From Bacillota bacterium (GTDB taxonomy: Bacteria > Bacillota > Clostridia > Clostridiales > Clostridiaceae), in assembly GCA_023451395.1 (NCBI GenBank), contig JAEXZL010000057.1, positions 1-28,348 on the forward strand: a stretch of 28,348 nucleotides of DNA, read 5' to 3'. The stretch's first letter is position 1; each line of letters opens with the position of its first letter. The notes under the pieces are model-generated. The model was given only the letters and a program-made list of their open reading frames with translations. It searched no databases and had not been told where the DNA came from. This document shows positions 1 through 8,118 of the stretch, piece by piece. The position numbers and the translations under genes are program-made.

Positions 1-749
1 GGCATTAACCATACCTCTCCAGTTCCTCTATAAACATTTACAAAACCTTCCCCAGATGCTGCAGAGCCGATAATAGATTTTGAAGACTTTTCTACAGTGA
101 ACTCTATTTCTCCAGTTCTTAAAAGAGCAAAGTTACCATCTACCTTTAAAGTATCGTTTATAAGAATACATTTTACGATCTCATTTTCTGGCACAGGAAC
201 CTCTAAAACCGCAACACCGCTTCCCTTTAGCTTAGTTTGAAAAAGACCTTCATTTCCTAAAAAAGCAGAGGATATACTCTTCTGCATAGCTGCTCCTACC
301 TCTACCCCATCCTCACAGGCAAGAAAACAGCCATCATCTACAATGATCTCATCATCCTCCAGTTCTATAAGGGCATAATGACCGAAGGACGGTTCCAAAT
401 AAATCTCTCCAGTACCTGTATACACTGGCTTGAAGGTACTTTCTCCAGTTACCTTACTCCCAATTAACTTCTTTCCAATATTTAACAAACCTCCAATACC
501 TGTTTGCAAATCCACCTTTCCCCTTATGTAGCTCATGGCTCCTCCTTGTAGTCTTACAGAGCTGTCCTCTAAGAGAAGCTTTACCTGTTTTAGTGTCATC
601 CCCACCTCTCTCATATAAAAAAGCTCCTGAGCAGAAGCTACATCTAAACTACCTGATAAAGTTTCATATTCAAGTATTTGAAAAGTCGTATCTCCAGTCA
701 TTTCCGATAGCACATTTATTTTACTTTTTATTTTTAAATTAGTTCTCAT
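1..749 (-). CDS. AIM24 family protein (3' end outside window)
   Basis: An open frame runs from an ATG at 747-749 to the left edge without a stop, so the C-terminus is missing; about 249 residues are visible. The protein is rich in short beta strands and glycine, and near the edge it has the segment GEGFVNVYRGTGEVWL, typical of AIM24 (DUF124, TIGR00266) beta-sandwich proteins, whose bacterial members are usually 220-260 residues, so little is lost. The start has an AGGGG-type ribosome binding site and a promoter-like sequence at 780-809. No signal peptide or membrane segment is visible. The biochemical role of bacterial AIM24 proteins is not established; the yeast namesake affects mitochondrial inner-membrane organisation. 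The family call is firm, the function unknown. Confidence 0.85.
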   Translation of the reverse strand, partial: MRTNLKIKSKINVLSEMTGDTTFQILEYETLSGSLDVASAQELFYMREVGMTLKQVKLLLEDSSVRLQGGAMSYIRGKVDLQTGIGGLLNIGKKLIGSKVTGESTFKPVYTGTGEIYLEPSFGHYALIELEDDEIIVDDGCFLACEDGVEVGAAMQKSISSAFLGNEGLFQTKLKGSGVAVLEVPVPENEIVKCILINDTLKVDGNFALLRTGEIEFTVEKSSKSIIGSAASGEGFVNVYRGTGEVWLM

Positions 750-779
750 AATACCACACCCCTACTTGTTATTAGTTTA

Positions 780-809
780 ATTATAAGACACATTATGAAA
801 GCTTTACAA
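780..809 (-). promoter_or_regulatory. Promoter of the AIM24 gene
   Basis: On the minus strand TTGTAA (804-809) lies 18 bp from TATAAT (780-785), about 30 bp upstream of the AIM24 start codon. This is a good sigma-A-type match by eye. Confidence 0.55.
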
Positions 810-860
810 TAGTTTATAAGCTTAAGAATTTACTGGAAACACCATAATCATCCCATCTAA

Positions 861-907
861 AAATAAAAGAAAGAGCATCTGCAGTCTTCATTTAACCACA
901 GATGCTC
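861..907 (-). terminator. Terminator of the vor operon
   Basis: The arms GAGCATCTG (873-881) and CAGATGCTC (899-907) form a perfect 9-bp stem. On the minus strand this is followed by a T-rich tract (plus 861-872). It lies about 70 bp after the stop of vorC and ends the minus-strand operon. T-rich sequence also follows on the plus strand, but no plus-strand gene ends here. Confidence 0.8.
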
Positions 908-975
908 CCAAGCTTTTTTCTTTTAATTTTATGATACTCTCATCTATTTCATTTATAAGAAGGCTTTATCCTGTT

Positions 976-1533
976 TTATAAGGTAACTGGTACACCTGAA
1001 GCACTTAATGCACACTGTGCCCCTCTTTCTAATGCTAGCTTATTCATTTCATAATACTTTTCCTTGCCATGGTCCTTTAATGCTTTAAGAAGCTCTTCTA
1101 TAGATACAATTCCTGTCTTTTGAACCAAGGCACCAAGGAGTACCATGTTTGCTATGGTTTTAGTACCTATTTCCTGGGCAATTTTTTGTGCTGGAACCTT
1201 AACCATCTCTACATCTTCTCTTATAACCTCTCGATTAACCATATCCTCATCGATTATTATAAGCCCTCCGATTTTTACGGAGCTTTCAAACTTATCCAGT
1301 GATGGCTTATTCATTACTATTAAAGTGTCCGGAGTATTAACTATAGGAGATCCTACCTGATTTTCAGTGATAATAACTGAGCAGTTACAGGTTCCTCCTC
1401 TCATCTCTGGACCATAGGATGGAAGCCAGGAAACATTTTTACCTGAATCCATGCCTGCATAAGCTAAAAATTTAGCCATAGAAAGTATACCTTGGCCTCC
1501 AAAGCCTGCAAAGAGCATTTCTTGTAATGCCAT
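976..1533 (-). CDS. vorC: 2-oxoacid:ferredoxin oxidoreductase, gamma subunit (VorC-like)
   Basis: A 185-residue protein of the pyruvate/ketoisovalerate oxidoreductase catalytic-domain family (gamma subunit). It opens with a glycine-rich loop, AGFGGQGI at about residues 9-16, and carries the family segment SYGPEMRGGTCNC at about residues 39-51. The gamma subunit packs against the alpha/beta catalytic subunits of cytoplasmic 2-oxoacid:ferredoxin oxidoreductases. It is the last gene of vorD-vorB-vorA-vorC; its ATG starts one base after the vorA stop, with an AGGTG ribosome binding site inside the end of vorA, so translational coupling is likely. Subunit type is clear. The preferred oxoacid is inferred from the neighbouring ptb/buk genes; 2-oxoglutarate (Kor) is the main alternative. 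Confidence 0.88.
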   Translation of the reverse strand: MALQEMLFAGFGGQGILSMAKFLAYAGMDSGKNVSWLPSYGPEMRGGTCNCSVIITENQVGSPIVNTPDTLIVMNKPSLDKFESSVKIGGLIIIDEDMVNREVIREDVEMVKVPAQKIAQEIGTKTIANMVLLGALVQKTGIVSIEELLKALKDHGKEKYYEMNKLALERGAQCALSASGVPVTL

Positions 1534-1534
1534 G

Positions 1535-2284
1535 CTATTTCACCTCCCCAGTTGTATCCTTTTTAATCCCTAATGGATAATAAGGCATCATATTATCTCT
1601 AAGCCATTGAAGGGATTCTTCAGTGGATAATCCCCAGTTTGTTGGGCATATGGAAAGCACCTCTACCATTGAGAAACCCTTTCCCTCTATTGCATTTTGG
1701 AAGGCTTTTTTAATTGCCTTCTTAGCTTTAATTACATTTGGAACCTTATCTACAGATACTCTTTCCACATAGCAGGCACCATCTAAGGTTGATATCATCT
1801 CTGCAACTCTAATAGGATGTCCTTGAGTTGCAACATTTCTACCATAAGGTGATGTTTCAGTAATCTGTCCCGGTAAAGTGGTAGGAGCCATCTGTCCTCC
1901 AGTCATTCCATAAATGCAGTTATTTACAAATATTGTAACTATATTTTCTCCTCTGGCTGCAGCATGCACTATTTCCGCTGTACCTATAGCTGCCAAATCT
2001 CCATCTCCCTGATAGGTAAATACAACGGAATCTGGATTTGATCTCTTTATTCCAGTGGCAACTGCCGGAGCTCTTCCATGGGCAGCTTCAAACATATCAC
2101 AGGCGAAATAATCATAGGCAAGAACTGAACAGCCTACGGGAGCAACACCGATAGTTTTATCTAGGATACCAAGTTCCTCAATACATTCTCCCACTAATCT
2201 ATGAATAACTCCATGTGTACAGCCTGGGCAGTAGTGGGTAGGCACGTCTAAAAGAGCCTTTGTAGGTTCAAATACTATTGCCAT
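1535..2284 (-). CDS. vorA: 2-oxoacid:ferredoxin oxidoreductase, thiamine-diphosphate (beta) subunit
   Basis: A 249-residue thiamine-diphosphate-binding subunit. The cofactor motif is visible as GDGD at residues 93-96 followed by NN at 121-122, and an N-terminal CPGC (19-22) occurs as in VOR/KOR beta subunits. With the alpha subunit it decarboxylates a 2-oxoacid and forms acyl-CoA, passing two electrons to ferredoxin. The ATG overlaps the TAA of vorB by one base (TAATG), and a GGAGGTG ribosome binding site lies within the end of vorB. Length is normal for the family. Substrate choice between branched-chain oxoacids and 2-oxoglutarate cannot be read from the sequence; the linkage to ptb/buk argues for branched-chain substrates. 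Confidence 0.9.
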   Translation of the reverse strand: MAIVFEPTKALLDVPTHYCPGCTHGVIHRLVGECIEELGILDKTIGVAPVGCSVLAYDYFACDMFEAAHGRAPAVATGIKRSNPDSVVFTYQGDGDLAAIGTAEIVHAAARGENIVTIFVNNCIYGMTGGQMAPTTLPGQITETSPYGRNVATQGHPIRVAEMISTLDGACYVERVSVDKVPNVIKAKKAIKKAFQNAIEGKGFSMVEVLSICPTNWGLSTEESLQWLRDNMMPYYPLGIKKDTTGEVK

Positions 2285-3354
2285 TATTTTGCACCTCCTA
2301 CTATTTCCATAACCTTATTTAGTATTTCATCTGGTGTAGGTACCATTCCTCCGGTTCTTCCATAGAAATGTACTGGCTTTCTGCCTAAAACTGAAAGCTT
2401 TACATCCTCCACCATCTGACCTGCACTCATTTCCACGGAAATGTAGCCAAGTCTTGTTTTATCTATTGTCTTTTCAAAGGCTTCAACAGGGAAAGGCCAT
2501 AGGGTAATAGGTCTTATTAAGCCAAGCTTTATCCCTTGCTCCTCTGCAGCTTTTATAACATTTTTACATATTCTTGAGGTTGTACCATAAGATACAATTA
2601 TTAAATCACAATCCTCTTGAATATTGTAAAGTTCATATTTTACTTCCTTCTTCTTAATCTGTGTATATTTTTCCTGAAGCTTAATATTATGCTGCTCAAG
2701 CTTTTCTGATTGAAGATAAAGGGAGTTTATTACATTGTGCTCTTTTCTTCCCTTTCTGCCGTTGGCAGCCCAAGTCTTTTCTGGAAGTACTCTCTTTTCT
2801 ACATTTTTAAATTCTACAGGCTCCATCATCTGTCCTAGCATTCCGTCACCCATAACCATTACTGGTGTTCTGTATTCGTCAGCTACATCAAAGGCTTCAG
2901 AAATAACATCCACCATCTCCTGAATTGAGCTTGGTGCATAAACAGGCATATTGTAATCACCATGTCCTAAGCCTTTAGTAGCCTGAAAATAATCTGACTG
3001 AGCTGGTTGTATGGTTCCAAGTCCTGGACCGCCTCTTACTATATTTATAATTACACAGGGAAGCTCTGCTCCGGCAATATAGGATATACCTTCTGCCTTT
3101 AAGCTTATTCCTGGGCTTGAGGATGAAGTCATGCACCTAACACCTGTACCTGCTGCACCGTATACCATATTTATAGCAGCAACTTCACTTTCTGCCTGCA
3201 AAAAAACTTTTCCTAATTTAGGCATTTCTTTTGACATATACGCCGCAACCTCTGTCTGCGGAGTAATAGGATAACCAAAAAAACACTGGCAGCCTGCTCT
3301 TAAAGCAGCTTCTCCTATTGCCTCATTACCCTTCATTAATACTTTATCAGCCAT
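2284..3354 (-). CDS. vorB: 2-oxoacid:ferredoxin oxidoreductase, alpha subunit (VorB-like)
   Basis: A 356-residue alpha subunit. Near the N-terminus it has the pyrimidine-binding-domain signature YPITPQTE (28-35), then the segment IVRGGPGLGTIQPAQSDY that VOR/KOR alpha subunits share, and a C-terminal transketolase-like domain II. The combination and length match proteins annotated as 3-methyl-2-oxobutanoate dehydrogenase subunit VorB. It forms the core heterodimer with the downstream TPP subunit; the reaction is 2-oxoacid + CoA + oxidised ferredoxin to acyl-CoA + CO2 + reduced ferredoxin. The gene starts 11 bp after vorD and overlaps vorA by one base. The enzyme class is certain; the substrate is inferred. 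Confidence 0.9.
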   Translation of the reverse strand: MADKVLMKGNEAIGEAALRAGCQCFFGYPITPQTEVAAYMSKEMPKLGKVFLQAESEVAAINMVYGAAGTGVRCMTSSSSPGISLKAEGISYIAGAELPCVIINIVRGGPGLGTIQPAQSDYFQATKGLGHGDYNMPVYAPSSIQEMVDVISEAFDVADEYRTPVMVMGDGMLGQMMEPVEFKNVEKRVLPEKTWAANGRKGRKEHNVINSLYLQSEKLEQHNIKLQEKYTQIKKKEVKYELYNIQEDCDLIIVSYGTTSRICKNVIKAAEEQGIKLGLIRPITLWPFPVEAFEKTIDKTRLGYISVEMSAGQMVEDVKLSVLGRKPVHFYGRTGGMVPTPDEILNKVMEIVGGAK

Positions 3355-3365
3355 TTGAATACCCC

Positions 3366-3575
3366 CTATTTTTCTACGGTTATTACATAATCAGGACACA
3401 TTCTTCCACAAGAAGCACAAGCAATGCAAAGCTTCATATCCTCTTCAGTTATAGTGGCAGGATGATAGCCCTTTTCATTTAGATTTTGAGAAAAAGATAT
3501 TATTTGCTTAGGACAAGCTATTATACATTGACCACAGCCTTTGCATCTCTCTTCCCTAAAGGTTACTTTTGCCAT
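3366..3575 (-). CDS. vorD: 2-oxoacid:ferredoxin oxidoreductase, 2[4Fe-4S] ferredoxin (delta) subunit
   Basis: A 69-residue ferredoxin-like protein. Two clusters are predicted from CxxCxxCxxxCP (Cys 11, 14, 17, 21) and a second CxxCxxCxxxCP (Cys 50, 53, 56, 60), separated by a longer loop than in small clostridial ferredoxins, as is usual for Vor/Por/Kor delta subunits. It carries electrons from the TPP centre to soluble ferredoxin. It sits first among the four subunit genes, 11 bp before vorB and about 40 bp after the ATPase gene, with a strong ribosome binding site, consistent with cotranscription from the promoter at 4330-4359. Confidence 0.9.
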   Translation of the reverse strand: MAKVTFREERCKGCGQCIIACPKQIISFSQNLNEKGYHPATITEEDMKLCIACASCGRMCPDYVITVEK

Positions 3576-3615
3576 AGAGATTCCCCCTTAATATTTACTT
3601 TTGATACTTAAAAGT

Positions 3616-4281
3616 TTATTTTTCCCATGGTTTTTTCATATAGATATCTATTGGGAAAATTTCTCCCGACACCTTACCATGAAGCTTTGGAGCAAGGCTC
3701 CTCTCACAAAGTGTATAAGCATAAGGTATATTAAGCTTTTTTGAAAGCTCAGTAACTATCCTGTCCCCTTTTAAAACATCCTCTAGGGTACTTTCACCTG
3801 ATAAATTTGTATTAGATATTAGTTTTGTTACCTTCAATCTACTGCTTCTTTCAATAGCCCTTAAATAATTTTCTGTATCTTCTAATGTAGCAGTTAATGG
3901 TCTATTGTTATTAATCACAAAGTACATTTCATACTCTTCCTGCCTAAAAAACCTATTATATTGACCTAAGGCTAAAGCCCCCATGTCATCTCCGCCTATG
4001 TCAAAAACCACTTTATGATCTTTATCATTAAAGGCAGAGGCTACCTCTCCAGGTACCACCATAAGCTCTGCATTGGAAAGATTAGGATCAGAAGCTATCA
4101 CTCTTACACCTTTTTTTAAAAGCTCCTCCTTAAATTCTCTAGAACAGAAGTATGGATTTACTATGTCAATGTCAACTAAGCTTACCTTTTCTCCCATTTC
4201 AGCAATCTTAACTGCATAATTGATGGATATTTCAGTTTTACCACTGCCAAAATGTCCTGTAAAAATATTTAATCTTTTCAT
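3616..4281 (-). CDS. MinD/ParA-type P-loop ATPase heading the vor operon
   Basis: A 221-residue protein of the SIMIBI class (CobQ/CobB/MinD/ParA nucleotide-binding domain). Residues 10-16 read HFGSGKT: the Walker lysine (K15) is present, but the position of the extra MinD/ParA lysine (the K of KGGxGKT) is histidine. Later come VDIDIVNPYF (36-45) and FDIGGDDMGA, which match the switch regions of this class. There is no membrane-targeting helix and no CxxC metal site of the ApbC/Nbp35 kind. I chose the ATG at 4281, five bases after AAGGAG, over an upstream in-frame GTG at 4287. It has its own promoter and leads into vorD, so a role in maturing or regulating the oxidoreductase is plausible, but this is inference from position only. 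Confidence 0.8.
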   Translation of the reverse strand: MKRLNIFTGHFGSGKTEISINYAVKIAEMGEKVSLVDIDIVNPYFCSREFKEELLKKGVRVIASDPNLSNAELMVVPGEVASAFNDKDHKVVFDIGGDDMGALALGQYNRFFRQEEYEMYFVINNNRPLTATLEDTENYLRAIERSSRLKVTKLISNTNLSGESTLEDVLKGDRIVTELSKKLNIPYAYTLCERSLAPKLHGKVSGEIFPIDIYMKKPWEK

Positions 4282-4329
4282 AGACACTCCTTTTAGTTAA
4301 TCTATATTACAGTAAACCTTTTCAAATGT

Positions 4330-4359
4330 ATTATACTTTAATTCATTACCATTTTTCAA
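4330..4359 (-). promoter_or_regulatory. Promoter of the ATPase-vorDBAC operon
   Basis: On the minus strand TTGAAA (4354-4359) is 18 bp from TATAAT (4330-4335), placing the transcript start near 4323 and leaving a short leader before the ATG at 4281. With the terminator at 4566-4612 it separates the vor unit from the ptb/buk unit. Apart from these two sites the 364-base gap 4282-4645 is A+T-rich sequence in which I see no gene or structured RNA. Confidence 0.6.
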
Positions 4360-4565
4360 CAATAATTGCTCTTATTAATTACGGCAATTTGAATAATCCT
4401 AAAAATAATCCTAGAGAAATTTTTATATTAATTTTTATCTAAGGGATTCTTAACGACATACTCAAAAATACCTGAAAAAATTTAACATCTCTAGTTAAAA
4501 TTACTTCAGGAATTAATAATATTTGATATTTTAACAACAATAACTTAATATATTTTCTTATGAAT

Positions 4566-4612
4566 TAAACTTTAAAAGAGTCAAAAAGGTCCTAAGAACC
4601 TTTTTGACTCTT
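4566..4612 (-). terminator. Terminator after buk1
   Basis: Perfect 15-bp inverted repeat: AAGAGTCAAAAAGGT (4576-4590) and ACCTTTTTGACTCTT (4598-4612) with a 7-base loop. On the minus strand it is followed by a T-rich stretch (plus 4566-4577). It lies 33 bp past the buk1 stop and ends the buk2-ptb-buk1 unit. Confidence 0.85.
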
Positions 4613-4645
4613 AATGCTTAGATATAGTCTATTACTCTCTTTATA

Positions 4646-5716
4646 CTATTTATATTCCTTTGCTTCTTCTTCCCCATTAAGAACTCTTAATCCACCTTGA
4701 GCAAGGGCAAGCATTTCATCTTCACCGGGATAAATTACTATAGGTGCAATCCATGCAGTTCTTTCGCTTATCATATCTGTAATAGACTTACCATAGGCTA
4801 TTCCCCCAGTTAGTATGATAGCATCCACCTTTCCTTTAAGCACTGCAGCACATTCCCCTATGGATTTTGATACCTGATAGGCAAAAGCATCAAAGACAAG
4901 CTTTGCTTCTTTATCTCCATTCACTGCTTTTTCCTCAACAATCCTTGCATCATTAGTTCCCAAGTAAGCCACAAAGCCACCTTTACCGCATAGCTTTTTT
5001 AGAATTTCTTCCTGAGTGTACTTTCCACTAAAGCACATCTTCACTAAATCTCCAGTAGGCAAGCTTCCAGCTCTTTCCGGTGAGAATGGACCATCGCCAT
5101 CAAGAGCATTATTATTATCTATGATTCTTCCATTATGATGAGCACCTACAGAAACTCCTCCGCCTAAATGAGCTACAATAATATTTAAATCCTCATAAGC
5201 CTTTCCCATTTCCTTTGCATATCTCTTTGCAACGGCTTTTTGGTTTAAAGCATGAAATATGCTCATTCTCTTTATCTCAGGTATTCCTGAAACCCTTGCA
5301 ATATCAGCAAGTTCATCTACTACTACTGGATCAACTATAAAAGAAGGTATGTCATTATCTCCTGCTATGTCCTTGGCTAAAAGCCCTCCAAGGTTAGAAG
5401 CATGCTGGCCTTGATAGCCTATTTTTAAATCCTCAAGCATAGCAGCATTTACTCTATATGTACCGCTAACCATAGGCTTTAACAATCCGCCTCTTCCTAC
5501 TATTGCTGAAAGCTCTTGAAGCTTAATTCCTTTTTCCTCAAGGACTCTTATTATTATTTCCTTCCTAAAGCCTAACTGGCTGTATATATTAGGATATTTA
5601 TTTATTTCCTCAGAGCTGTGCCTAATGGTTTCCACCAATATTGGTGCCTCATCTTCATATACAGCTATTTTTGTTGAAGTTGAACCAGGGTTAATTATTA
5701 ATAATTTATAAGCCAT
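4646..5716 (-). CDS. buk: Butyrate kinase (copy 1, downstream of ptb)
   Basis: A 356-residue acetokinase-family protein (ASKHA fold) of the length usual for clostridial butyrate kinases. The phosphate-1 loop INPGSTSTK is at residues 8-16. Later segments VGRGGLLKPM, AHLGGGVSVG and ILTGGIAYGKS are the typical Buk signatures, distinguishing it from the longer acetate kinase. It converts butyryl- or branched-chain acyl-phosphate plus ADP to the acid plus ATP in the cytoplasm. It is the last gene of buk2-ptb-buk1, 34 bp after ptb, with AGGAGG eight bases before the ATG and a strong terminator behind. Chain-length preference cannot be read from the sequence; the neighbouring VOR suggests isobutyrate, isovalerate or 2-methylbutyrate. 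Confidence 0.93.
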   Translation of the reverse strand: MAYKLLIINPGSTSTKIAVYEDEAPILVETIRHSSEEINKYPNIYSQLGFRKEIIIRVLEEKGIKLQELSAIVGRGGLLKPMVSGTYRVNAAMLEDLKIGYQGQHASNLGGLLAKDIAGDNDIPSFIVDPVVVDELADIARVSGIPEIKRMSIFHALNQKAVAKRYAKEMGKAYEDLNIIVAHLGGGVSVGAHHNGRIIDNNNALDGDGPFSPERAGSLPTGDLVKMCFSGKYTQEEILKKLCGKGGFVAYLGTNDARIVEEKAVNGDKEAKLVFDAFAYQVSKSIGECAAVLKGKVDAIILTGGIAYGKSITDMISERTAWIAPIVIYPGEDEMLALAQGGLRVLNGEEEAKEYK

Positions 5717-5750
5717 TGTTTTCCTCCTATTATTAAGCTATTAAAAGCTA

Positions 5751-6656
5751 TTAATTATTTTTAGCAACTAATGCAGCTAGTGCAATGGAATTAACCTTTA
5801 CTTCAAAGCTGTCAGCTCTTGAAGTTAGAATAACTGGTGCAGAGGTTCCTACTAATAGGCCTCCGCTTTTTGTTTTAGAAGTGTAGGTTAAGGTCTTATA
5901 CATTACGTTAGCACTTTCAATGTTAGGCAAAAGCATAATGTCAGCCCTGCCAGCTACTGGTCCCCCGATGTTTTTATGTGCTGCTGCTTCTAAGGATATA
6001 GCATTATCAAGAGCTAAAGGTCCATCTACCACACAACCCTTTATCTGTCCTCTATCATTCATCTTTGCCAATATTGAAGCATCTACTGTTGCAGGCATAT
6101 CTGGATTTACAACCTCTACTGCACAGATAGCAGCAACTTTTGGTTCTTCAATTCCAATGGCCTTAGCCACTGCTACAGAGTTGTTTAATATATCTATCTT
6201 TGCCTTTAAATCTGGATAGGTATTAAAAGCAGCATCTGTTAAGAATATAAGTCTGTCTATACCTTCTATCTCAAATACTGCCACATGGGACATAAGCCTT
6301 CCAGTTCTAAGCCCAATCTCTTTATTTAAAACACTTCTTAAAAAGGTTGCTGTATCTATAAGCCCCTTCATTACCATATCTGCTTTTTTAGAAGAAACAA
6401 GCTCTACAGCCTTTAGTGCTGCTTTCCTATTATCCATTTCATGAATAATCTCATAACCGGATAAGTCCATATTAAGCTTCTCTGCTATTTTTTCTATTTC
6501 AGCTCTATTCCCTACAAGTATTGCATCTGCAATTCCCCTTTGCTTTGCCTCGTGGATAGCCTCTAGTACTGGTTCATCCTGTGCAACAGCTACAGCAACC
6601 TTCTTCATTTCCCCTGCCTTTAATTTGTTCAGTAAATCATTAAAATTACTAATCAT
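5751..6656 (-). CDS. ptb: Phosphate butyryltransferase
   Basis: A 301-residue protein that by eye matches clostridial Ptb along its length (KKVAVAVAQDEPVLEA near the N-terminus, SHVAVFE in the middle, GGLLVGTSAPV and TSRADS near the C-terminus). It exchanges CoA for phosphate on butyryl- or branched-chain acyl-CoA, giving the acyl-phosphate used by butyrate kinase. An upstream in-frame ATG at 6683 lacks a ribosome binding site. The ATG at 6656 has GAGGTG seven bases before it and gives the N-terminus MISNFNDLL, resembling known Ptb starts, so I chose it. The gene lies between two butyrate kinase genes with short gaps and is clearly in one operon with both. Confidence 0.93.
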   Translation of the reverse strand: MISNFNDLLNKLKAGEMKKVAVAVAQDEPVLEAIHEAKQRGIADAILVGNRAEIEKIAEKLNMDLSGYEIIHEMDNRKAALKAVELVSSKKADMVMKGLIDTATFLRSVLNKEIGLRTGRLMSHVAVFEIEGIDRLIFLTDAAFNTYPDLKAKIDILNNSVAVAKAIGIEEPKVAAICAVEVVNPDMPATVDASILAKMNDRGQIKGCVVDGPLALDNAISLEAAAHKNIGGPVAGRADIMLLPNIESANVMYKTLTYTSKTKSGGLLVGTSAPVILTSRADSFEVKVNSIALAALVAKNN

Positions 6657-6714
6657 ACTACAACACCTCGTTTTTATAGTCATATGTTAATTAAATAATT
6701 ACCAAAAATATCAT

Positions 6715-7794
6715 CTAAACCTCTTCATAAAGCTTAGCTTTTTCTTTTCCTTCTAAGACTCTTATTGCACCTTCGGCCAAGGCTTCCATCTCATTTTCAC
6801 CAGGTACTATTTCAACAGGAGCTATAAAAGCTACTCTTTCTTCTATCCAGCTCATTAGAAGCTCACCATAGGCCAGTCCACCAGTTAAAATAATCCTATC
6901 TACCTTACCCTTTAAAACTGTAGCCATAGCGGCTATTTCCTTACTGATCTGATAAGCCATAGCTTTATAAACAAGCTCTGCCTCCTCATCACCCACTTGA
7001 ATTCTTTTTACTACCTCTCTGGCATCATTTGTTCCAAGATAACCTACAAGTCCCCCTTCTCTCGTGAGCATTTTCTTAATCTGACCTTGATTATACTTGC
7101 CACTAAAGCATAGCCTTACCAAAGAACCACAGGGAACATCCCCAGCTCTTTCTGGAGACAAAGGTCCTCCTTCATTTGCATTGTTAACATCTAAAATCCT
7201 TCCCTTATAAACTGGGGAAATAGAAATGCCTCCTCCTAAATGAGCTACAATAAGAGAGGCATCTTGAAAAGGTTTGTTAATTTTATCACAAATCTTGCGA
7301 GAGGTCGCTTTAATGTTAAGAGCATGTACAAGTGATTTTCTTCTAATTTCCGGCAAGCCAGATAGCTTTGCTTCGGGAATCATTTCATCTACTGCTACTG
7401 GGTCTACAATGTAAGCAGGAATATTCATTTCCTTTGCTATCTCATAGGCTATTATTCCTCCTAAATTAGAAGCATGCTGACCCTGTACACCAACTTTTAA
7501 ATCCTTAAGCATTTCTTCTGTCACTAAATAGGTTCCTCCGGGCATTGGCTTTAAAAGCCCCCCTCGACCTACTACCGCTTGAAGACTTTCCTTAGAAACA
7601 CCCTTTGCTTCAAGCCAGCTAAGTATCACTGTCCTTCGCATATCCTTCTGTTCATGTATCTCTTCAAAGCTTTTAATAAGCTCTGAAGGATGTGAAAGAT
7701 TTTCAACATCTAGACATTCTACTCCTTTATAAAGAGCTATTTTTGTAGAAGTAGAGCCAGGATTAATAACCAATATTAAATTTTCATTCACCAT
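6715..7794 (-). CDS. buk: Butyrate kinase (copy 2, first gene of the ptb operon)
   Basis: A 359-residue butyrate kinase with INPGSTSTK at residues 10-18 and the same later signatures as the copy at 4646-5716 (AHLGGGISIS, ILTGGLAYGE), yet clearly diverged from it in sequence. This looks like an old duplication or separate acquisition rather than a recent tandem copy. The ATG at 7794 follows a GGGGG ribosome binding site by five bases; an in-frame ATG at 7806 with a more distant GAGG is possible. It is the first gene of buk2-ptb-buk1, 58 bp before ptb. Two kinases for one transferase could reflect different acyl-phosphate specificities; this is inference. I saw no convincing promoter in the upstream gap. 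Confidence 0.9.
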   Translation of the reverse strand: MVNENLILVINPGSTSTKIALYKGVECLDVENLSHPSELIKSFEEIHEQKDMRRTVILSWLEAKGVSKESLQAVVGRGGLLKPMPGGTYLVTEEMLKDLKVGVQGQHASNLGGIIAYEIAKEMNIPAYIVDPVAVDEMIPEAKLSGLPEIRRKSLVHALNIKATSRKICDKINKPFQDASLIVAHLGGGISISPVYKGRILDVNNANEGGPLSPERAGDVPCGSLVRLCFSGKYNQGQIKKMLTREGGLVGYLGTNDAREVVKRIQVGDEEAELVYKAMAYQISKEIAAMATVLKGKVDRIILTGGLAYGELLMSWIEERVAFIAPVEIVPGENEMEALAEGAIRVLEGKEKAKLYEEV

Positions 7795-8118
7795 GTTAAC
7801 CCCCATGATATTATTTTAACCTCATATACCAAAAACCTAATATTTATTTTATCAAAAATTCTAACAAAAACAAACACTTTAATTTCGGAGATTCTATCAA
7901 TCCTTTTCCTTATTAAGTATTGTTTTGATATTTTTATACTATATTATTATTAATTTATTTTTATTTTTTAAAAGCTGTTATAAAAGTAAGAATTTTTTTA
8001 TTTATCAAAATGTGATATTAAATTCTTTTACTTTTTTCTTAATTTTCAGTCAATATGTTATAATTATTAAAAGTACTCTCTTAGGGGAGGAGAGTCTTTA
8101 ATTTTAGGAGGTGATAGG
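7795..8118. other. Divergent intergenic region, buk2 / racemase
   Basis: This 324-base gap between divergent start codons is very A+T rich. On the plus side it holds an extended -10 promoter (8036-8064) and a small hairpin, ACTCTC (8075-8080) with GAGAGT (8090-8095), in the leader of the racemase gene. On the minus side only weak promoter-like hexamers are visible before buk2. I found no sigma-54 (-24/-12) element and no riboswitch-like structure. Confidence 0.5.
8036..8064 (+). promoter_or_regulatory. Promoter of the racemase-family gene
   Basis: TGTTATAAT at 8056-8064 is a perfect extended -10 element. The -35 position, TTCTTA (8036-8041) at 17 bp spacing, is weak, as is common with extended -10 promoters. 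Confidence 0.55.

Noticed and set aside
4282..4645. Riboswitch or small RNA in the gap between buk1 and the ATPase gene
   Set aside because: Apart from the terminator hairpin and the promoter hexamers, the sequence is plain A+T-rich with no conserved-looking stems.
5920..6219. 99-codon open frame on the plus strand opposite ptb
   Set aside because: It lies entirely antisense to ptb, which has full-length family similarity, and no ribosome binding site supports it.
8075..8095. Leader hairpin of the racemase gene as an attenuator
   Set aside because: The stem is only six base pairs, no U-tract follows, and it does not cover the ribosome binding site at 8106-8111.
7795..8118. Sigma-54 promoter or CodY box upstream of buk2
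   Set aside because: Ptb-buk operons can be sigma-54 controlled, so I looked for GG-N10-GC type -24/-12 elements and found none. The best CodY-like stretch near 7850 matches only about 10 of 15 positions.
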